The translations under genes were made by a program, and so were the position numbers. The notes beneath the pieces are model-generated. The model worked only from the letters and a program-made list of their open reading frames with translations. It searched no databases and was not told the origin of the DNA. A stretch of DNA of 48,089 nucleotides from Prochloraceae cyanobacterium PL24a_bin.78 (GTDB lineage: Bacteria; Cyanobacteriota; Cyanobacteriia; Cyanobacteriales; JANQIW01): positions 1 to 48,089 of the forward strand of contig JANQIW010000003.1 in NCBI GenBank assembly GCA_028281945.1, in the 5' to 3' direction. This document shows positions 1 through 9,534 of this stretch, in pieces. Numbering within the stretch: the stretch's first letter is position 1; each line of letters begins with the position of its first letter.

Positions 1-92
1 GATTCTGTGATTTCAGTCGATGTTCTACCAGACATTTTCAATACGCATTTCAGAATTTTCTTGTTCTAAGTCTATCATAGTTTTAGAAAATT

Positions 93-392
93 GATATAAT
101 AGAGATTGATAGATGGTTTGCTTCTTCTAAAATCTGCTCGAATTGTCTTTATCAAATGGATAAAATGCCGTTAGATATAAGAGAATGGACTTGTCCAAAT
201 TGTAGGACAAAGCATGATAGAGATGAAAACGCTGCGAAAAATATCAGAGCAGAAGGGATCAGAATTGTACAATCGGAGGGAACACCCGATTCTGCCAGTG
301 GAGGGAGTGTAAGACCAAATCGAGGTCTTCTGACTAAGACTTTGGCTACTGCCAGTGAAGTTGGAAACCCCATCCTCCATGAGGTGGGGTAG
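93..392 (+). pseudogene. TnpB C-terminal remnant (IS200/IS605-type)
   Basis: This is an in-frame fragment of an RNA-guided TnpB nuclease. It reads from DRWFASSKICSNC through a second CPNC pair, which together form the C-terminal four-cysteine zinc ribbon. It then runs into HDRDENAAKNI, the RuvC-III segment with its Asp, and about 40 more residues to a TAG at 390-392. The reading frame upstream is closed by a stop at 84-86, so everything before the zinc ribbon (RuvC I and II) is missing. The left break coincides with a dispersed repeat (TTTAGAAAATTGATAT, 82-97). The imperfect hairpin CCCCATCCTC...GAGGTGGGG at about 368-389 looks like the right-end hairpin of an IS605-family element. It cannot encode an active nuclease. 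A short ATG ORF starts inside it at 156 but is not a gene in its own right. Confidence 0.85.
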
Positions 393-393
393 T

Positions 394-831
394 TCATACA
401 CTTAATAAAACGATCGCAACTATACCAAAAACCAAACCCATACTTTGCTTCCATGTCATAGACTCCTGCAACAAGAAAAAAGCCAATGCAATAGTAATCA
501 TAGGATAAAGAGCAGATATACTAGAAATAATGGAAACAGGGCCTTTAGATAGAGCTTTTAAGTAAAATAAAATTCCCAAAAAATTGAGAATTCCACATAT
601 AATGCCGATCCAAATACCATTCTTAGTCAAGTTAAAATTAATATTAATATTAGTAATCGCTTGATAATTAAAACTATATAAAAGTAGGAATACAGCAATA
701 ATCACTCCTCCAACCACTTGATGAATCATTCCTTCTTGAGGAGCAATAGAATCTGTTAAAAGTTTAGGTAAAAACATTCCCACGCCCCAACAAAGAATCG
801 TTAATAAAACAGGTACAAACCACTGAGTCAT
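394..831 (-). CDS. EamA/DMT-family small transporter
   Basis: This 145-residue integral membrane protein has about four or five hydrophobic segments. It ends with the characteristic EamA half-repeat: a glycine-rich helix, then ALSKGPVSIISSISALYPM, a hydrophobic helix, and QESMTWKQSMGLVFGIVAIVLL. Full-size drug/metabolite transporters carry two such halves. This is a single-half (SMR-like size) member, so it would act as a dimer or be a half transporter. The substrate cannot be read from sequence. It lies 71 bp downstream of sppA on the same strand and may be the last gene of an fni-sppA transcript. Its stop falls two bases from the end of the TnpB remnant. Confidence 0.8.
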   Translation of the reverse strand: MTQWFVPVLLTILCWGVGMFLPKLLTDSIAPQEGMIHQVVGGVIIAVFLLLYSFNYQAITNININFNLTKNGIWIGIICGILNFLGILFYLKALSKGPVSIISSISALYPMITIALAFFLLQESMTWKQSMGLVFGIVAIVLLSV

Positions 832-902
832 AAAAGTTACGAAAATTACAAAAGTTACAAAAATCTAAATTTACAGCTACAATTTAACTTACAATTTAAA
901 AA

Positions 903-2717
903 TTAATCAAAATCAAATCTCAAAGGTAAAATACTATAAATATCTCTAGGATCATTAAAACTTTCAATCCTTCTTAAATCAGCCTTTAACCTCATCAACT
1001 CAGCTGTCAAAACATTATCATTTCTCCCATCAACTTGAGTTTCCAAAAAACGAGCAATCACTTCAGCCTCAAAACTACGCTTTCTAGGATATTCAACCAA
1101 ACAATCCTCCTTAACACCAGCCTTATCTACAGTATATTGAATTGCCGCTTCCAAACCACCAATTTCATCCACCAAATCCTGATCAAAAGCATCAATACCA
1201 GACCAAACCCTACCTTGAGCAATTTTACCCACTTTAACCTTAATTTCTTCTATTGGCAAATTTTGATAATCTTCATTACTTCGTTTCAATTTTTCCGCCA
1301 CACGCTCTAAAAACAAATCATAAATACTATCTACAGAATCTTGAAAAATCCCCAATTCTTCCTGAGTTTTAGGACGAAAATTATTATTAAGATCAGCAAA
1401 ACGATTAGTTTTCACCACATCCCAAGTAATACCATTATTATTAGCAATCTCCCCAAAATTAAACAACAAACCAAAAACCCCAATGGAACCAGTAATGGTA
1501 TTCTCAACAGCAAAAATGCGATCGCTTGCCGTAGCAATCCAATAACCACCAGAAGCAGCCACATTACCCATAGAAACAATCGTAGGTTTTCCTTCAAGAC
1601 GAATCAATTCCAACTGCCGCCAAATCTCCTCAGAAGCCGTTGCACTACCCCCTGGGCTATTAATCCTCAATAAAACCCCCTTAATTTCCTCATCTTGACG
1701 AAGCTGACGTAGAATCCTGGCAAAATAATCTCCTCCAACTTCACCAATATCTCCTTCCCCACTAACAATAGTGCCTTCAGCATAAACTATAGCCACTTTT
1801 GCCTTACAAGAATTCTTATTCACATTTGAAGCAGCATAATTAACCAAATTAATTTGAGGTAAAGACTTATCAACATCGCTCCCATTTATTTCTTTTAGCT
1901 TAGTAACCACCTCATCTAAATAAGCCACTTCATCTACCAACCCAAATTTTTGTGCTTCATCTGCATGAGAAATACCTTTATTATTAATTTGAGTCAGTAA
2001 CTTTTCTTTCTCTAAACCCCGATCTTCCCCAACCGTAACTAAAAAGTTATCCCAAATATCCCCCAACAACTCTAAATTTTGCTCCTTAGTTTCCGAACTA
2101 AAACTCTTTCTAATAAAAGGTTCTACCGCAGACTTATACTTTCCCACTCGAATTTCCTGAACACCGATGCCATACTTTTCTAAAGCACCACGAAAAAATA
2201 ATCCTCCACTACTAAAACCATTCAAAGAAACAGCCCCTAAAGGATGAACAAAAATCTGATCAGCCACCGTAGCCAAATAAAAATCTTGCTCTTGCCAATC
2301 CAAATCATAGGCAAAAACCTTCTTTCCAGATTCTCGAAACTCTAACAAAGCCTTGCGCACATCAGCCAAAGTTCCATAACCAAAACTAGTTGAGCCTCTA
2401 GCATCCAATAAAATTGCCGAAATTTGTTTGTCATTTGCCGCTCGTTCAATAGATTCAATAACTTCACGAAGAGAAATAGTAGCCTTTCTGCCATCAGCCA
2501 AAACATCCCCCAAACTTTCAGGAGACTTATTATCTGTAATAGGGATAGACAAATCCATTACCAATACCGACTTCTCCTTTACCGTTGGCTTCTCACTCCT
2601 CAAAGAAGTAGATAACAATAACAACACCAAACTACTAGCACCAAGGCTAAAAAAAAGAAACAACCCTGCCATAGAGCCAATGACACTAGCAAAAACCTGT
2701 TTAATGAATTGATTCAT
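903..2717 (-). CDS. sppA: Signal peptide peptidase SppA (protease IV), 67K type
   Basis: The product is 604 residues, the long tandem-domain form found in E. coli and cyanobacteria. An N-terminal membrane anchor spans about residues 8-36. The first S49 domain contains the Lys of GKYKSAVEPF (K195). The second contains the Ser of NVAASGGYW (S389), followed by TGSIGVFG. In the family this Lys/Ser pair forms the catalytic dyad built across the two halves. It degrades cleaved signal peptides in the membrane, and cyanobacterial homologues have also been linked to light acclimation and phycobilisome turnover. The ATG is 30 bp after the fni stop on the same strand, so the two are probably co-transcribed. 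Confidence 0.95.
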   Translation of the reverse strand: MNQFIKQVFASVIGSMAGLFLFFSLGASSLVLLLLSTSLRSEKPTVKEKSVLVMDLSIPITDNKSPESLGDVLADGRKATISLREVIESIERAANDKQISAILLDARGSTSFGYGTLADVRKALLEFRESGKKVFAYDLDWQEQDFYLATVADQIFVHPLGAVSLNGFSSGGLFFRGALEKYGIGVQEIRVGKYKSAVEPFIRKSFSSETKEQNLELLGDIWDNFLVTVGEDRGLEKEKLLTQINNKGISHADEAQKFGLVDEVAYLDEVVTKLKEINGSDVDKSLPQINLVNYAASNVNKNSCKAKVAIVYAEGTIVSGEGDIGEVGGDYFARILRQLRQDEEIKGVLLRINSPGGSATASEEIWRQLELIRLEGKPTIVSMGNVAASGGYWIATASDRIFAVENTITGSIGVFGLLFNFGEIANNNGITWDVVKTNRFADLNNNFRPKTQEELGIFQDSVDSIYDLFLERVAEKLKRSNEDYQNLPIEEIKVKVGKIAQGRVWSGIDAFDQDLVDEIGGLEAAIQYTVDKAGVKEDCLVEYPRKRSFEAEVIARFLETQVDGRNDNVLTAELMRLKADLRRIESFNDPRDIYSILPLRFDFD

Positions 2718-2747
2718 AACTTAATCTTTGTTATATATTGATTAATT

Positions 2748-3773
2748 TTATATTTCCTTTAGACAATTAGACTGTTTTAACTGAGCAATAGAAGCATTTC
2801 CTGTACAAAAAAGAACAGTTGAAATCTCAGCCATCAACAACTCCACCACATCCTCCACTGCTTCAAGGGAATCCGTTGCCGCCTGAAGAAAAGGCCATGC
2901 CAAACCTGCCAAATCTGCTCCCATTGCAATGGTTTTAGCTACTTCCAAACCATTTCTCAAACCACCAGAAGCAATTATAGGAATCTCCTGATTAACATTG
3001 CGAATTTCCACAATACACTCAGCTGTAGGCAATCCCCAATCCCCAAAAGTTTGTCCTAATCTCTTTTTAATTTGATCATCAGCCCTTTGGCTTTCCACCT
3101 TTGCCCAAGAAGTGCCGCCACCACCTGCTACATCAATAGCACTAACTCCTGCTTGGATCAATTTTTCAGCCATTACCCCGGAAATCCCATTACCGACTTC
3201 TTTAGCAATTACAGGAACAGATAATTTAGAGCATACTTGGTTAATTTTTTCAAGTAAACCGGCAAAATTAGTATCTCCTCCAGATTGAATACACTCTTGC
3301 AGTGGGTTTATATGTAAAATTAAAGCATCTGCTTCTAATAGTTCTACAACTTTTTTGCATTCTTCTACGCCATAAGTATAATTTAATTGGATTGCTCCTA
3401 AATTAGCAAATAAAAGAATATCTGGTGCTACAGAGCGTACAGTAAAAGTATGACTCACATCTGGTTTTTCCACAGCCACTCTTTGAGAGCCTACCCCCAT
3501 TGCTAGACCATATTTTTGAGCAACTTCTGCCAGACGATAATTGATTGTTTTTGCTTGAAGAGTACCTCCTGTCATGGAGGAGATTAATAATGGTGCTCCT
3601 AATTTTTTGCCAAAAAATGTTGTTTTTATATTAATTTTATTATAGTCTAGTTCAGGTAAGCAACAGTGTATAAAGCGATAAGCTTCTAAACCATTGGTTA
3701 AATGCTTAAATTGAATGTTATCTTCTAGGCAAATTCTTATATGATCTGCTTTTCGACTTTGGGTGTTGCTCAT
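2748..3773 (-). CDS. fni: Type 2 isopentenyl-diphosphate Delta-isomerase (FMN-dependent)
   Basis: The product is 341 residues. It interconverts isopentenyl and dimethylallyl diphosphate, using reduced FMN and Mg2+, at the entry to carotenoid, phytol and quinone synthesis. The TIM-barrel motifs are SSMTGGT near residue 65, GVGSQRVA near residue 97, the HINPLQE segment and the FMN-phosphate-binding GGGGTSW and ASGGLRNG loops. The length matches the family. It is the first gene of a probable fni-sppA-EamA group on the minus strand and is divergent from the GUN4 kinase, with a 166-bp shared upstream region. Confidence 0.95.
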   Translation of the reverse strand: MSNTQSRKADHIRICLEDNIQFKHLTNGLEAYRFIHCCLPELDYNKINIKTTFFGKKLGAPLLISSMTGGTLQAKTINYRLAEVAQKYGLAMGVGSQRVAVEKPDVSHTFTVRSVAPDILLFANLGAIQLNYTYGVEECKKVVELLEADALILHINPLQECIQSGGDTNFAGLLEKINQVCSKLSVPVIAKEVGNGISGVMAEKLIQAGVSAIDVAGGGGTSWAKVESQRADDQIKKRLGQTFGDWGLPTAECIVEIRNVNQEIPIIASGGLRNGLEVAKTIAMGADLAGLAWPFLQAATDSLEAVEDVVELLMAEISTVLFCTGNASIAQLKQSNCLKEI

Positions 3774-3939
3774 AAGGTAATGGTGATGGAAAATTTTAGT
3801 TTAATGATATATAATTAGATTATAACATGATTAACATGGATTGTTTCAATCCTTCTAAATATTAGAGTAGGTTTCTTCTCTCTTGAGAGCAATTCTGGGT
3901 TTTTAATTTTAAGATTTAATTTTAACTTTTTATAACAAT

Positions 3940-5220
3940 ATGATCTGGCAACGGAAAGAGCAGTTTAAAAATGGTGAATATATTATTGACAAAATCTTAG
4001 GTAGTGGTGGCTTTGGCAATACTTATAGAGCTTATCATAAGGATAATCATGATTTTGTTGCGATCAAAACACCCAATGAGATCATGCAAGTTAGGGAAGA
4101 TTTTTTCAAACACCAAGAAAGATTTGTCAAAGAAGCTTTTTATTTACAAAAATTTGACCATCCTAATATAGTTTCTGTGAAAGATATTTTTTATGAAGAT
4201 GGATTATGGTGTATGGTCATGGAATATGTTGAAGGTTTGAATTTGAAACAGTATGTAGATAAATATGGTATTTTGTCAATTAAACAGGCTTTATTGTATA
4301 TTCAACAGATAGGAAATGCTCTTATTTACGTACATGAAAAGGGATTTTTACATCGAGATGTTAAACCTGGTAATATTATTCTTAATCAAAATAGTAATAA
4401 AGTTATTTTAATTGATTTTGGTTTAGCCAGAGAGTTTATTCAAAATGAATTTATGACCCATACTAATGCTATAACTAATGGTTTTGCTCCTCTTGAACAA
4501 TATAAAAAGAAGGCTATTCGAGGGGCTTATACTGATGTTTATGCTTTAGCGGCTACTTTATATTTTTTATTAACTAAGGAGGTTCCTTGTCCTGCTCATT
4601 TACGCAAAAAACATCAGATTTCTTTGTCTCCTCCAAAAAAATATAATTCTCAAATAAGTGATTCTCTTAATGATGTTATCCTTCAAGGATTAGAATTATT
4701 GCCTCAAGATCGACCTCAAACTATGAAAAAATGGTTAGGATTGTTGGAAAAAAGTACGATCAATGTCGTTAGTGAAGTAGATCTAGATTACAGAAAACTG
4801 GAATATTTATTAAAGCAAAACAATTGGCAAGAAGCTGATCAAGAAACTAGAAAAGTGATGTTAGAAGCAGGAAAACAAAATGAAATAGAAAATATAGAAT
4901 TATTGTTAGTTAGAGATATTGAAAATTTTCCCTGTTTGGATTTACTTACTATCGATCGATTATGGAAATTTTATAGTCAAGGACATTTTGGCTTTAGTAT
5001 CCAGAAAGAAATTTATCAAGGTATGGGGGGCAGTTATAAATATAATCAAGGAATGTGGAACGCATTTGGGGATAAAGTTGGTTGGCGTATTCATGGAAAT
5101 TGGTTATCTCAGGGACAATTTTTTTATTCTCAAGATGCTTGTAAAGGTCATCTTCCTAGTTTAATTGTTCCGGGAATGGAAATGCTTTATCTCTTCCATC
5201 GTCTTGAAGTTTGTCACTGA
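3940..5220 (+). CDS. Ser/Thr protein kinase with C-terminal GUN4 domain
   Basis: This is a 426-residue protein. Residues 13-265 form a Hanks-type kinase: glycine loop GSGGFGNTY (21-29), ATP-anchoring K43, HRDVKPGN with catalytic D140, and DFG with D159. A GUN4 domain follows at about 282-415 (LDYRKLEYLLKQNNWQEAD, then FGFSIQKEIYQG and the conserved GWR). GUN4 binds protoporphyrin IX and Mg-protoporphyrin and stimulates Mg-chelatase in free-standing form. Kinase-GUN4 fusions are common in cyanobacteria and may couple tetrapyrrole status to phosphorylation, although that role is inferred. It is a single gene with no membrane segment, followed directly by a repeat-filled convergent gap to pyrR. 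Confidence 0.93.
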   Translation: MIWQRKEQFKNGEYIIDKILGSGGFGNTYRAYHKDNHDFVAIKTPNEIMQVREDFFKHQERFVKEAFYLQKFDHPNIVSVKDIFYEDGLWCMVMEYVEGLNLKQYVDKYGILSIKQALLYIQQIGNALIYVHEKGFLHRDVKPGNIILNQNSNKVILIDFGLAREFIQNEFMTHTNAITNGFAPLEQYKKKAIRGAYTDVYALAATLYFLLTKEVPCPAHLRKKHQISLSPPKKYNSQISDSLNDVILQGLELLPQDRPQTMKKWLGLLEKSTINVVSEVDLDYRKLEYLLKQNNWQEADQETRKVMLEAGKQNEIENIELLLVRDIENFPCLDLLTIDRLWKFYSQGHFGFSIQKEIYQGMGGSYKYNQGMWNAFGDKVGWRIHGNWLSQGQFFYSQDACKGHLPSLIVPGMEMLYLFHRLEVCH

Positions 5221-5283
5221 TATCAATTTTTACAAATTATGTAAGTCTCAAGTTTCAAGTCTCAAGTAAGAATATATACTAAA

Positions 5284-5592
5284 TTCTCCCTTGTCTCCCT
5301 TGTCTTCCTTGTCTGAAGAAATTCCCATTCTCCCATTCTCCTATTCTCCCATTCTCCTATTCTCCCACTCTCCCTCTCCCATTCCCCCCATCCTTGATTT
5401 AAGTAATAAGTAATAAGTAATAAGTAATAAGTAATAAGTAAATAAAATATACTCTTTTTCTTCCTTGTCCCCCTTGTCCCCCAAGTCCATCCTTGTCTCC
5501 CCTTAACCATTGTATATAATACTAATGGATAAAATGATATTACTCTCCCCATCTCCCATTCTCCTATTCTCCCACTCTTCCCATTCCCCATC
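5284..5592. repeat. Compound minisatellite and heptamer repeats
   Basis: The convergent gap between the GUN4 kinase and pyrR is almost wholly tandem repeat. It has CCTTGTC-type heptamers, then 8-base CATTCTCC/TATTCTCC units, a heptamer AAGTAAT array at 5401-5440, more CCTTGTC units and a last CATTCTCC block at about 5545-5590. An open frame runs through it on the minus strand, but its composition is pure repeat. On the minus strand it reads as G-runs with 3-5-base loops, matching the G-quadruplex pattern just downstream of the pyrR stop. Confidence 0.9.
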
Positions 5593-5616
5593 TTTCAACT
5601 CAAGGTTTATCATTAA

Positions 5617-6153
5617 TTATCCTTTAATTAATTCCACAGCATCTTTCCCATCAATATCTTCAAAATAAACTTTTACTTTTTCCTCCGTAGAAGTAGGTAA
5701 TTTTTTCCCAATAAAATCTGGATGAATTGGTAACTGACGATGCCCTCGATCGACTAGTACTAATAATCTGATTATTTCAGGTCTTCCATATTCATTTATA
5801 GCATTTAAAGCGGCACGAATCGTCCGCCCTTTATAAATAACATCATCTACTAATACTACATTTTTGCCAGTCAAATCAAAAGGAATGTCAGTTTTAGCCG
5901 GAGTAAGCATAGAATGAGTATCAAGATCATCTCGATAAAAAGTAATATCCAATGCCCCTACAGGAACATCTAATCCTTCTTGTACCTGAATCTGATGGGC
6001 TAATAACCGAGCCAAAGGAACACCTCTAGTATATATTCCTAATAAAACTAACTGGGATAATTCCCCAGATTTTTCTATAGTTTCAGATGCCAAACGGTTA
6101 ATCGTCCGACGAATTTGTTCTGCCGAGAGAATTTCAACTACTTTTGATGTCAT
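5617..6153 (-). CDS. pyrR: PyrR, pyrimidine operon regulator / uracil phosphoribosyltransferase
   Basis: This 178-residue type I phosphoribosyltransferase carries the PRPP-binding motif [13 protein letters not shown] at about 99-111, [10 protein letters not shown] at 39-48 and DITFYRDDL near 69. In Bacillus, PyrR binds pyr mRNA to attenuate transcription in response to UMP and has weak UPRTase activity. In cyanobacteria an attenuation role is not established, and no pyr gene or attenuator is visible here. It is the last gene of a tight minus-strand group (ABC1 kinase, PP2C, pyrR), 21 bp after the PP2C stop. Confidence 0.93.
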   Translation of the reverse strand: MTSKVVEILSAEQIRRTINRLASETIEKSGELSQLVLLGIYTRGVPLARLLAHQIQVQEGLDVPVGALDITFYRDDLDTHSMLTPAKTDIPFDLTGKNVVLVDDVIYKGRTIRAALNAINEYGRPEIIRLLVLVDRGHRQLPIHPDFIGKKLPTSTEEKVKVYFEDIDGKDAVELIKG

Positions 6154-6174
6154 AGTAGTTATTTATCCTTGTGT

Positions 6175-6951
6175 TTAATCTGATGAAGATGGGGCTTCTT
6201 GAGTTTTTGCTTCTACTAAAATCACAGTAATATTATCAGAGCCTCCATTTTCTTTAGCGGTATCGATCAATAAACTAGTGGCTTTTTCGGGATCTTCACT
6301 AACATCTTTGAGACATTTATTAATCTCTTCATCTGTAACTTCTTCCGTTAAGCCGTCACTACATAAAATAAAAACATCTCCTGACTCTACATCTAGAGAA
6401 TCCACATCTATTCTATATAAATCTTTACGTCCGAGGCACTGAGATAATACATGACGCCAAGGATGGTTTTTAGCTTCTTCCTGACTTAAATCTCCAGATT
6501 TAATTGCTCGTGCGACCCAAGTATGATCTTCTGTGATTTGTTCTAACTTACTATTGCGTAAGCGATAGAGACGAGAATCACCTATATGAGCTTGCCAACA
6601 ATGTTCTTCTCTAAAAGCGATTAGGACAACTGTTGTTCCCATATCAGCTCTTTCTGGGTTTTGTAGTTGATCTTCAATAATTGCTTTGTTAGCATTTTCC
6701 AAAGCCTCTTGGATTAATTCCTGAGAATTATAATCTTCATTACTCCAAGTCTCATTTAAATAGTTACTTATTGTATCTGTAGCTATTTTACTAGCTTCTT
6801 CACCTCCGGCATGACCGCCCATACCATCTGCTACAATAAAAAAGCGTCCCTCAGGATCTACATAGAAATTATCCTGATTTCCTGAGCGATGGTTTCCCTT
6901 ATCGCTTTTTCCGATGCCCTTAAAGCTTCCTTTGAAGCTAAGATCCTTCAT
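6175..6951 (-). CDS. PP2C-family Ser/Thr phosphatase
   Basis: This 258-residue single-domain PPM phosphatase has the standard motifs: NQDNFY near 25, ADGMGGHAGG at 41-50, MGTTVV near 103, HIGDSRLYRL near 121, EDHTWV, LCSDGLTEEV near 195 and GSDNITVILV near 236. The conserved Asp residues bind the two catalytic metals. It removes phosphate from Ser/Thr of partner proteins such as Hanks-kinase substrates or PII-like regulators. The target cannot be told from sequence. It sits 29 bp after the ABC1-kinase gene and 21 bp before pyrR on the same strand, which points to one transcript. Confidence 0.95.
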   Translation of the reverse strand: MKDLSFKGSFKGIGKSDKGNHRSGNQDNFYVDPEGRFFIVADGMGGHAGGEEASKIATDTISNYLNETWSNEDYNSQELIQEALENANKAIIEDQLQNPERADMGTTVVLIAFREEHCWQAHIGDSRLYRLRNSKLEQITEDHTWVARAIKSGDLSQEEAKNHPWRHVLSQCLGRKDLYRIDVDSLDVESGDVFILCSDGLTEEVTDEEINKCLKDVSEDPEKATSLLIDTAKENGGSDNITVILVEAKTQEAPSSSD

Positions 6952-6980
6952 ATTTACCTAATTAACTATAGTACAAAACA

Positions 6981-8744
6981 TTAAAACATTCGATCAATGC
7001 GATCAATTCGTTTGAGAAGACGAAATAGAGCTATTCCAGGAATACCTGCTAACAATATTACCAGTATAGCGATAATTAGTTCACCATTAACAAATAAAAT
7101 AGTTGCTGATAAAACCAAGGCACTGGTGATTAAAGTATAGTTAGTGCTGAGTTGGATTGCTCCCAAACGACGCAATGCTCTTTCTGATTCTAAAGAGCGC
7201 ACTCGCAAACGTAGATCTCCTCGCTCTAACTTCTCTATTGTATCTTCTATTTTCCGTGGTAAACCTAAAGCACTGCTACTAACTTCTACTGCTTGTTTGC
7301 TTAAAGCGTCAAATATAGTATTGGCTGCGCTATAGCCGTTATTATCATTACTCATAAGCTCAAATGCAAAGGGTTGTGCTACCTCCATAAAACTAAATTG
7401 AGGATCTAAACCTTTTCCTACCCCTTCTAAGGTGGAAAATGCTCTCATGACAAAGGTAAAAGTTGCTGGAAACCTAAAGGTTCGATCGAAGGCGATCTCG
7501 TAGAGATCTTCACTTATTTCTGTCACTGATTGCTCTTCAAAGGGCTTATCCATAAAGTTATCTAGCATAAACTGGATAGATCTTCTCACTGAAGTCATAT
7601 CCTCTGTTTTTACTAATACTTCTAAATTTATTAGTGATTGTACAATTCGATCGCCATTTTTTTGAGCTATTCCCAATAAAGTTTCCATCAAATTTTCTCT
7701 GACGTTAGCTTTTATTTGGCCCATCATACCAAAATCATAAAAAATTAAAGAGCCATCAGGACTTACTGCGATGTTACCTGGATGTGGATCGGCATGAAAA
7801 AAGCCATAATATAATATTTGTTGTAAATATGCTTTTGCCCCTAAAATTGCCAATCGTTTGCGATCCAATCCTGCTGCTTCTAGGGCATCATAATGACTTA
7901 TTTTGATTCCCGGTGCATACTCTAAGGTTACAACTCTTAAGGAGGTATAACGCCAATATACTCTCGGTACTTTTACCCAATTTTCCCCTCGAAAATTCCG
8001 ACGAAAAGTATCAGCATTACGGCCTTCATTGAGATAATCCGTTTCTTCCCAAAGTATTCGACAGCATTCTTCGTAGATGCCCATCCAATCTCTACCTTGT
8101 CCAAATTCTTTGTGGTTTTGGAAATATTTAGCGATTCTCTTAAGAATTGCCAAATCTATGGTAAATAATTGTTTTAATCCTGGACGTTGTATTTTGACAA
8201 CTACATCTTCTCCATTATGCAATTTGGCCTTGTGAACTTGACCTAAACTAGCTGCTGCTAATGGCACAGGATCGAATGATGCAAATAATTTATTTAAATC
8301 TTTGCCTAAATCCTCTTCAATAATTGCTTTTGCCTGTTCATAGCTAAAAGCTGGTACTTTATCTTGGAGTTTTGATAATTCTTCTACATATTCTGTGGGA
8401 AATAAATCTGCACGAGTTGAAAATAATTGACCTACTTTTATAAATGTTGGTCCTAATTCTAACAAGCTTTCTTTAATCCATGCTGCTTGAATTTTTTGTC
8501 TTGCGACTTTTTTTTCTTTAGTATAGCCATTTACATATGTCCATTTCTGGGTATTGCGCCATAATCTAATCCATAGAGAGAGTACGAATCTCCATATGTC
8601 TAATCTCCTCCTAGCAGGTGAATAGTTTTCTCGATTCCACCGATAGACTTTTTTATTTTTACCTTGTGAATTCAAACTTGGATTTGTCACTTTTTTTAGT
8701 TTGTTTTCAATCTTTTTATTGTAATTTTGTGAAATAGCAGACAC
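6981..8744 (-). CDS. ABC1/UbiB/AarF-family atypical kinase
   Basis: This is a 587-residue protein. It has the diagnostic KxGQ motif (KVGQ, about 103-106), the Ala-rich nucleotide loop AAASLGQVHKA in place of a Gly-rich loop, VVVKIQRPG with the ion-pair Lys, HADPHPGN near residue 320 and the metal-binding YDFGMMG. Two C-terminal hydrophobic segments (about 535-578) anchor it in a membrane. Family members support ubiquinone, plastoquinone and tocopherol metabolism through a probable ATPase or kinase activity on lipid substrates or proteins. The open frame begins at a GTG (8744), with no nearby ATG giving a full N-terminus. It heads the ABC1-PP2C-pyrR group. Confidence 0.93.
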   Translation of the reverse strand: MSAISQNYNKKIENKLKKVTNPSLNSQGKNKKVYRWNRENYSPARRRLDIWRFVLSLWIRLWRNTQKWTYVNGYTKEKKVARQKIQAAWIKESLLELGPTFIKVGQLFSTRADLFPTEYVEELSKLQDKVPAFSYEQAKAIIEEDLGKDLNKLFASFDPVPLAAASLGQVHKAKLHNGEDVVVKIQRPGLKQLFTIDLAILKRIAKYFQNHKEFGQGRDWMGIYEECCRILWEETDYLNEGRNADTFRRNFRGENWVKVPRVYWRYTSLRVVTLEYAPGIKISHYDALEAAGLDRKRLAILGAKAYLQQILYYGFFHADPHPGNIAVSPDGSLIFYDFGMMGQIKANVRENLMETLLGIAQKNGDRIVQSLINLEVLVKTEDMTSVRRSIQFMLDNFMDKPFEEQSVTEISEDLYEIAFDRTFRFPATFTFVMRAFSTLEGVGKGLDPQFSFMEVAQPFAFELMSNDNNGYSAANTIFDALSKQAVEVSSSALGLPRKIEDTIEKLERGDLRLRVRSLESERALRRLGAIQLSTNYTLITSALVLSATILFVNGELIIAILVILLAGIPGIALFRLLKRIDRIDRMF

Positions 8745-8880
8745 TCTTTTATCTTTTTATTTTAAATTAACATCAAATAAAGGCTTTTATTTTTATTTTT
8801 TCTTCTTAATTAGTTTTAATTTCCAATTAGAATTCTTATTTGGCAATAAAAATCTGAATAATCTATAGTAGGATTTTTCC

Positions 8881-9222
8881 TTAACTACGATATTTTTTTA
8901 ACTCGGTTTTTAGTCGTGCTATTTCTGCTCGTAGTTCGTCAATAGTTTCTTGTAAATCTCCTCCTGTTGAATTTTCTAGAGAAGTGTTACTAATGTTACT
9001 ACCTGTACTATAACTAGAACTTCCTTGAGAAGTTTCATTTTCTGCTTGAGATTGAGCGCGTCTCATTACTTCTTCGGTGAATTGCCTTAAATTTTCTCTA
9101 GTTTCGGCATCAAATTTCCCGATTTCGCTCATAGCGTTGGTTACAGCGTCTTCTAATTTTTCGCCTATTACTTCCGCTAAGGCTCTTCCTATAAAAAAGG
9201 CATATATTACTGGATTATTCAT
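8881..9222 (-). CDS. Conserved cyanobacterial/plastid protein (DUF6825-like)
   Basis: This is a 113-residue protein. An N-terminal hydrophobic start ([20 protein letters not shown]) leads into an amphipathic helix with [19 protein letters not shown], then a Ser/Asn-rich linker at about 62-88 and a C-terminal coiled coil ([19 protein letters not shown]). I recognise it as the small thylakoid-associated-type protein widespread in cyanobacteria and chloroplasts (DUF6825). No biochemical function is known to me. It lies 136 bp upstream of the ABC1 kinase on the same strand and could share its transcript. Confidence 0.7.
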   Translation of the reverse strand: MNNPVIYAFFIGRALAEVIGEKLEDAVTNAMSEIGKFDAETRENLRQFTEEVMRRAQSQAENETSQGSSSYSTGSNISNTSLENSTGGDLQETIDELRAEIARLKTELKKYRS

Positions 9223-9534
9223 AAATATAATTGCTAGATGATTTTCTTTACAAATTATAACTTAATTTTTAATCTTTACACCATCTTCTTTTTTTAATCT
9301 TTGCTATCTTTATGCTTCATATTCCCTAGCAATTGATGCTTGACTTTTGTAGAGCTTTTGTATTAGTTTTTGTAATATTAATTTTCTCTAGATTCTAATT
9401 TATCCATCGATCCCTGAAAGTCTAGCTCTAGTTTAAAATCAATTTGAGATATTATCTCAAAAATTAAGCAATTCAGTAAAAACACTTAAAAAGGTAAAAT
9501 ATCAAGATAAAACCTATTTAATAATAATTCCTAT
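9223..9534. other. Divergent intergenic region with operator candidate
   Basis: This 312-bp AT-rich gap lies between the divergent DUF6825-like gene and the DUF433 gene. No coding signal is apparent. The one feature I can point to is the 19-bp palindrome at 9443-9461, annotated separately. The rest is A/T-rich and presumably holds both promoters. Confidence 0.6.
9443..9461. promoter_or_regulatory. Perfect 19-bp palindrome, candidate TA operator
   Basis: TTTGAGATA-T-TATCTCAAA is a perfect inverted repeat with 9-bp arms and one central base. It ends 73 bp before the ATG of the DUF433 gene. The product of that gene has an N-terminal helix-turn-helix, and toxin-antitoxin operons are usually repressed by their own antitoxin through such palindromes. 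Autoregulation is an inference from position and symmetry. Confidence 0.45.

Noticed and set aside
5262..5591. 109-codon minus-strand ORF between the GUN4 kinase and pyrR
   Set aside because: Encoded entirely by minisatellite and heptamer repeats (GEWEMGR-type text), with no codon structure of a real protein.
6154..6174. PyrR-type attenuator near pyrR
   Set aside because: Only 21 bp separate pyrR from the upstream PP2C gene, and no pyr biosynthesis gene follows. There is no room for an anti-antiterminator structure.
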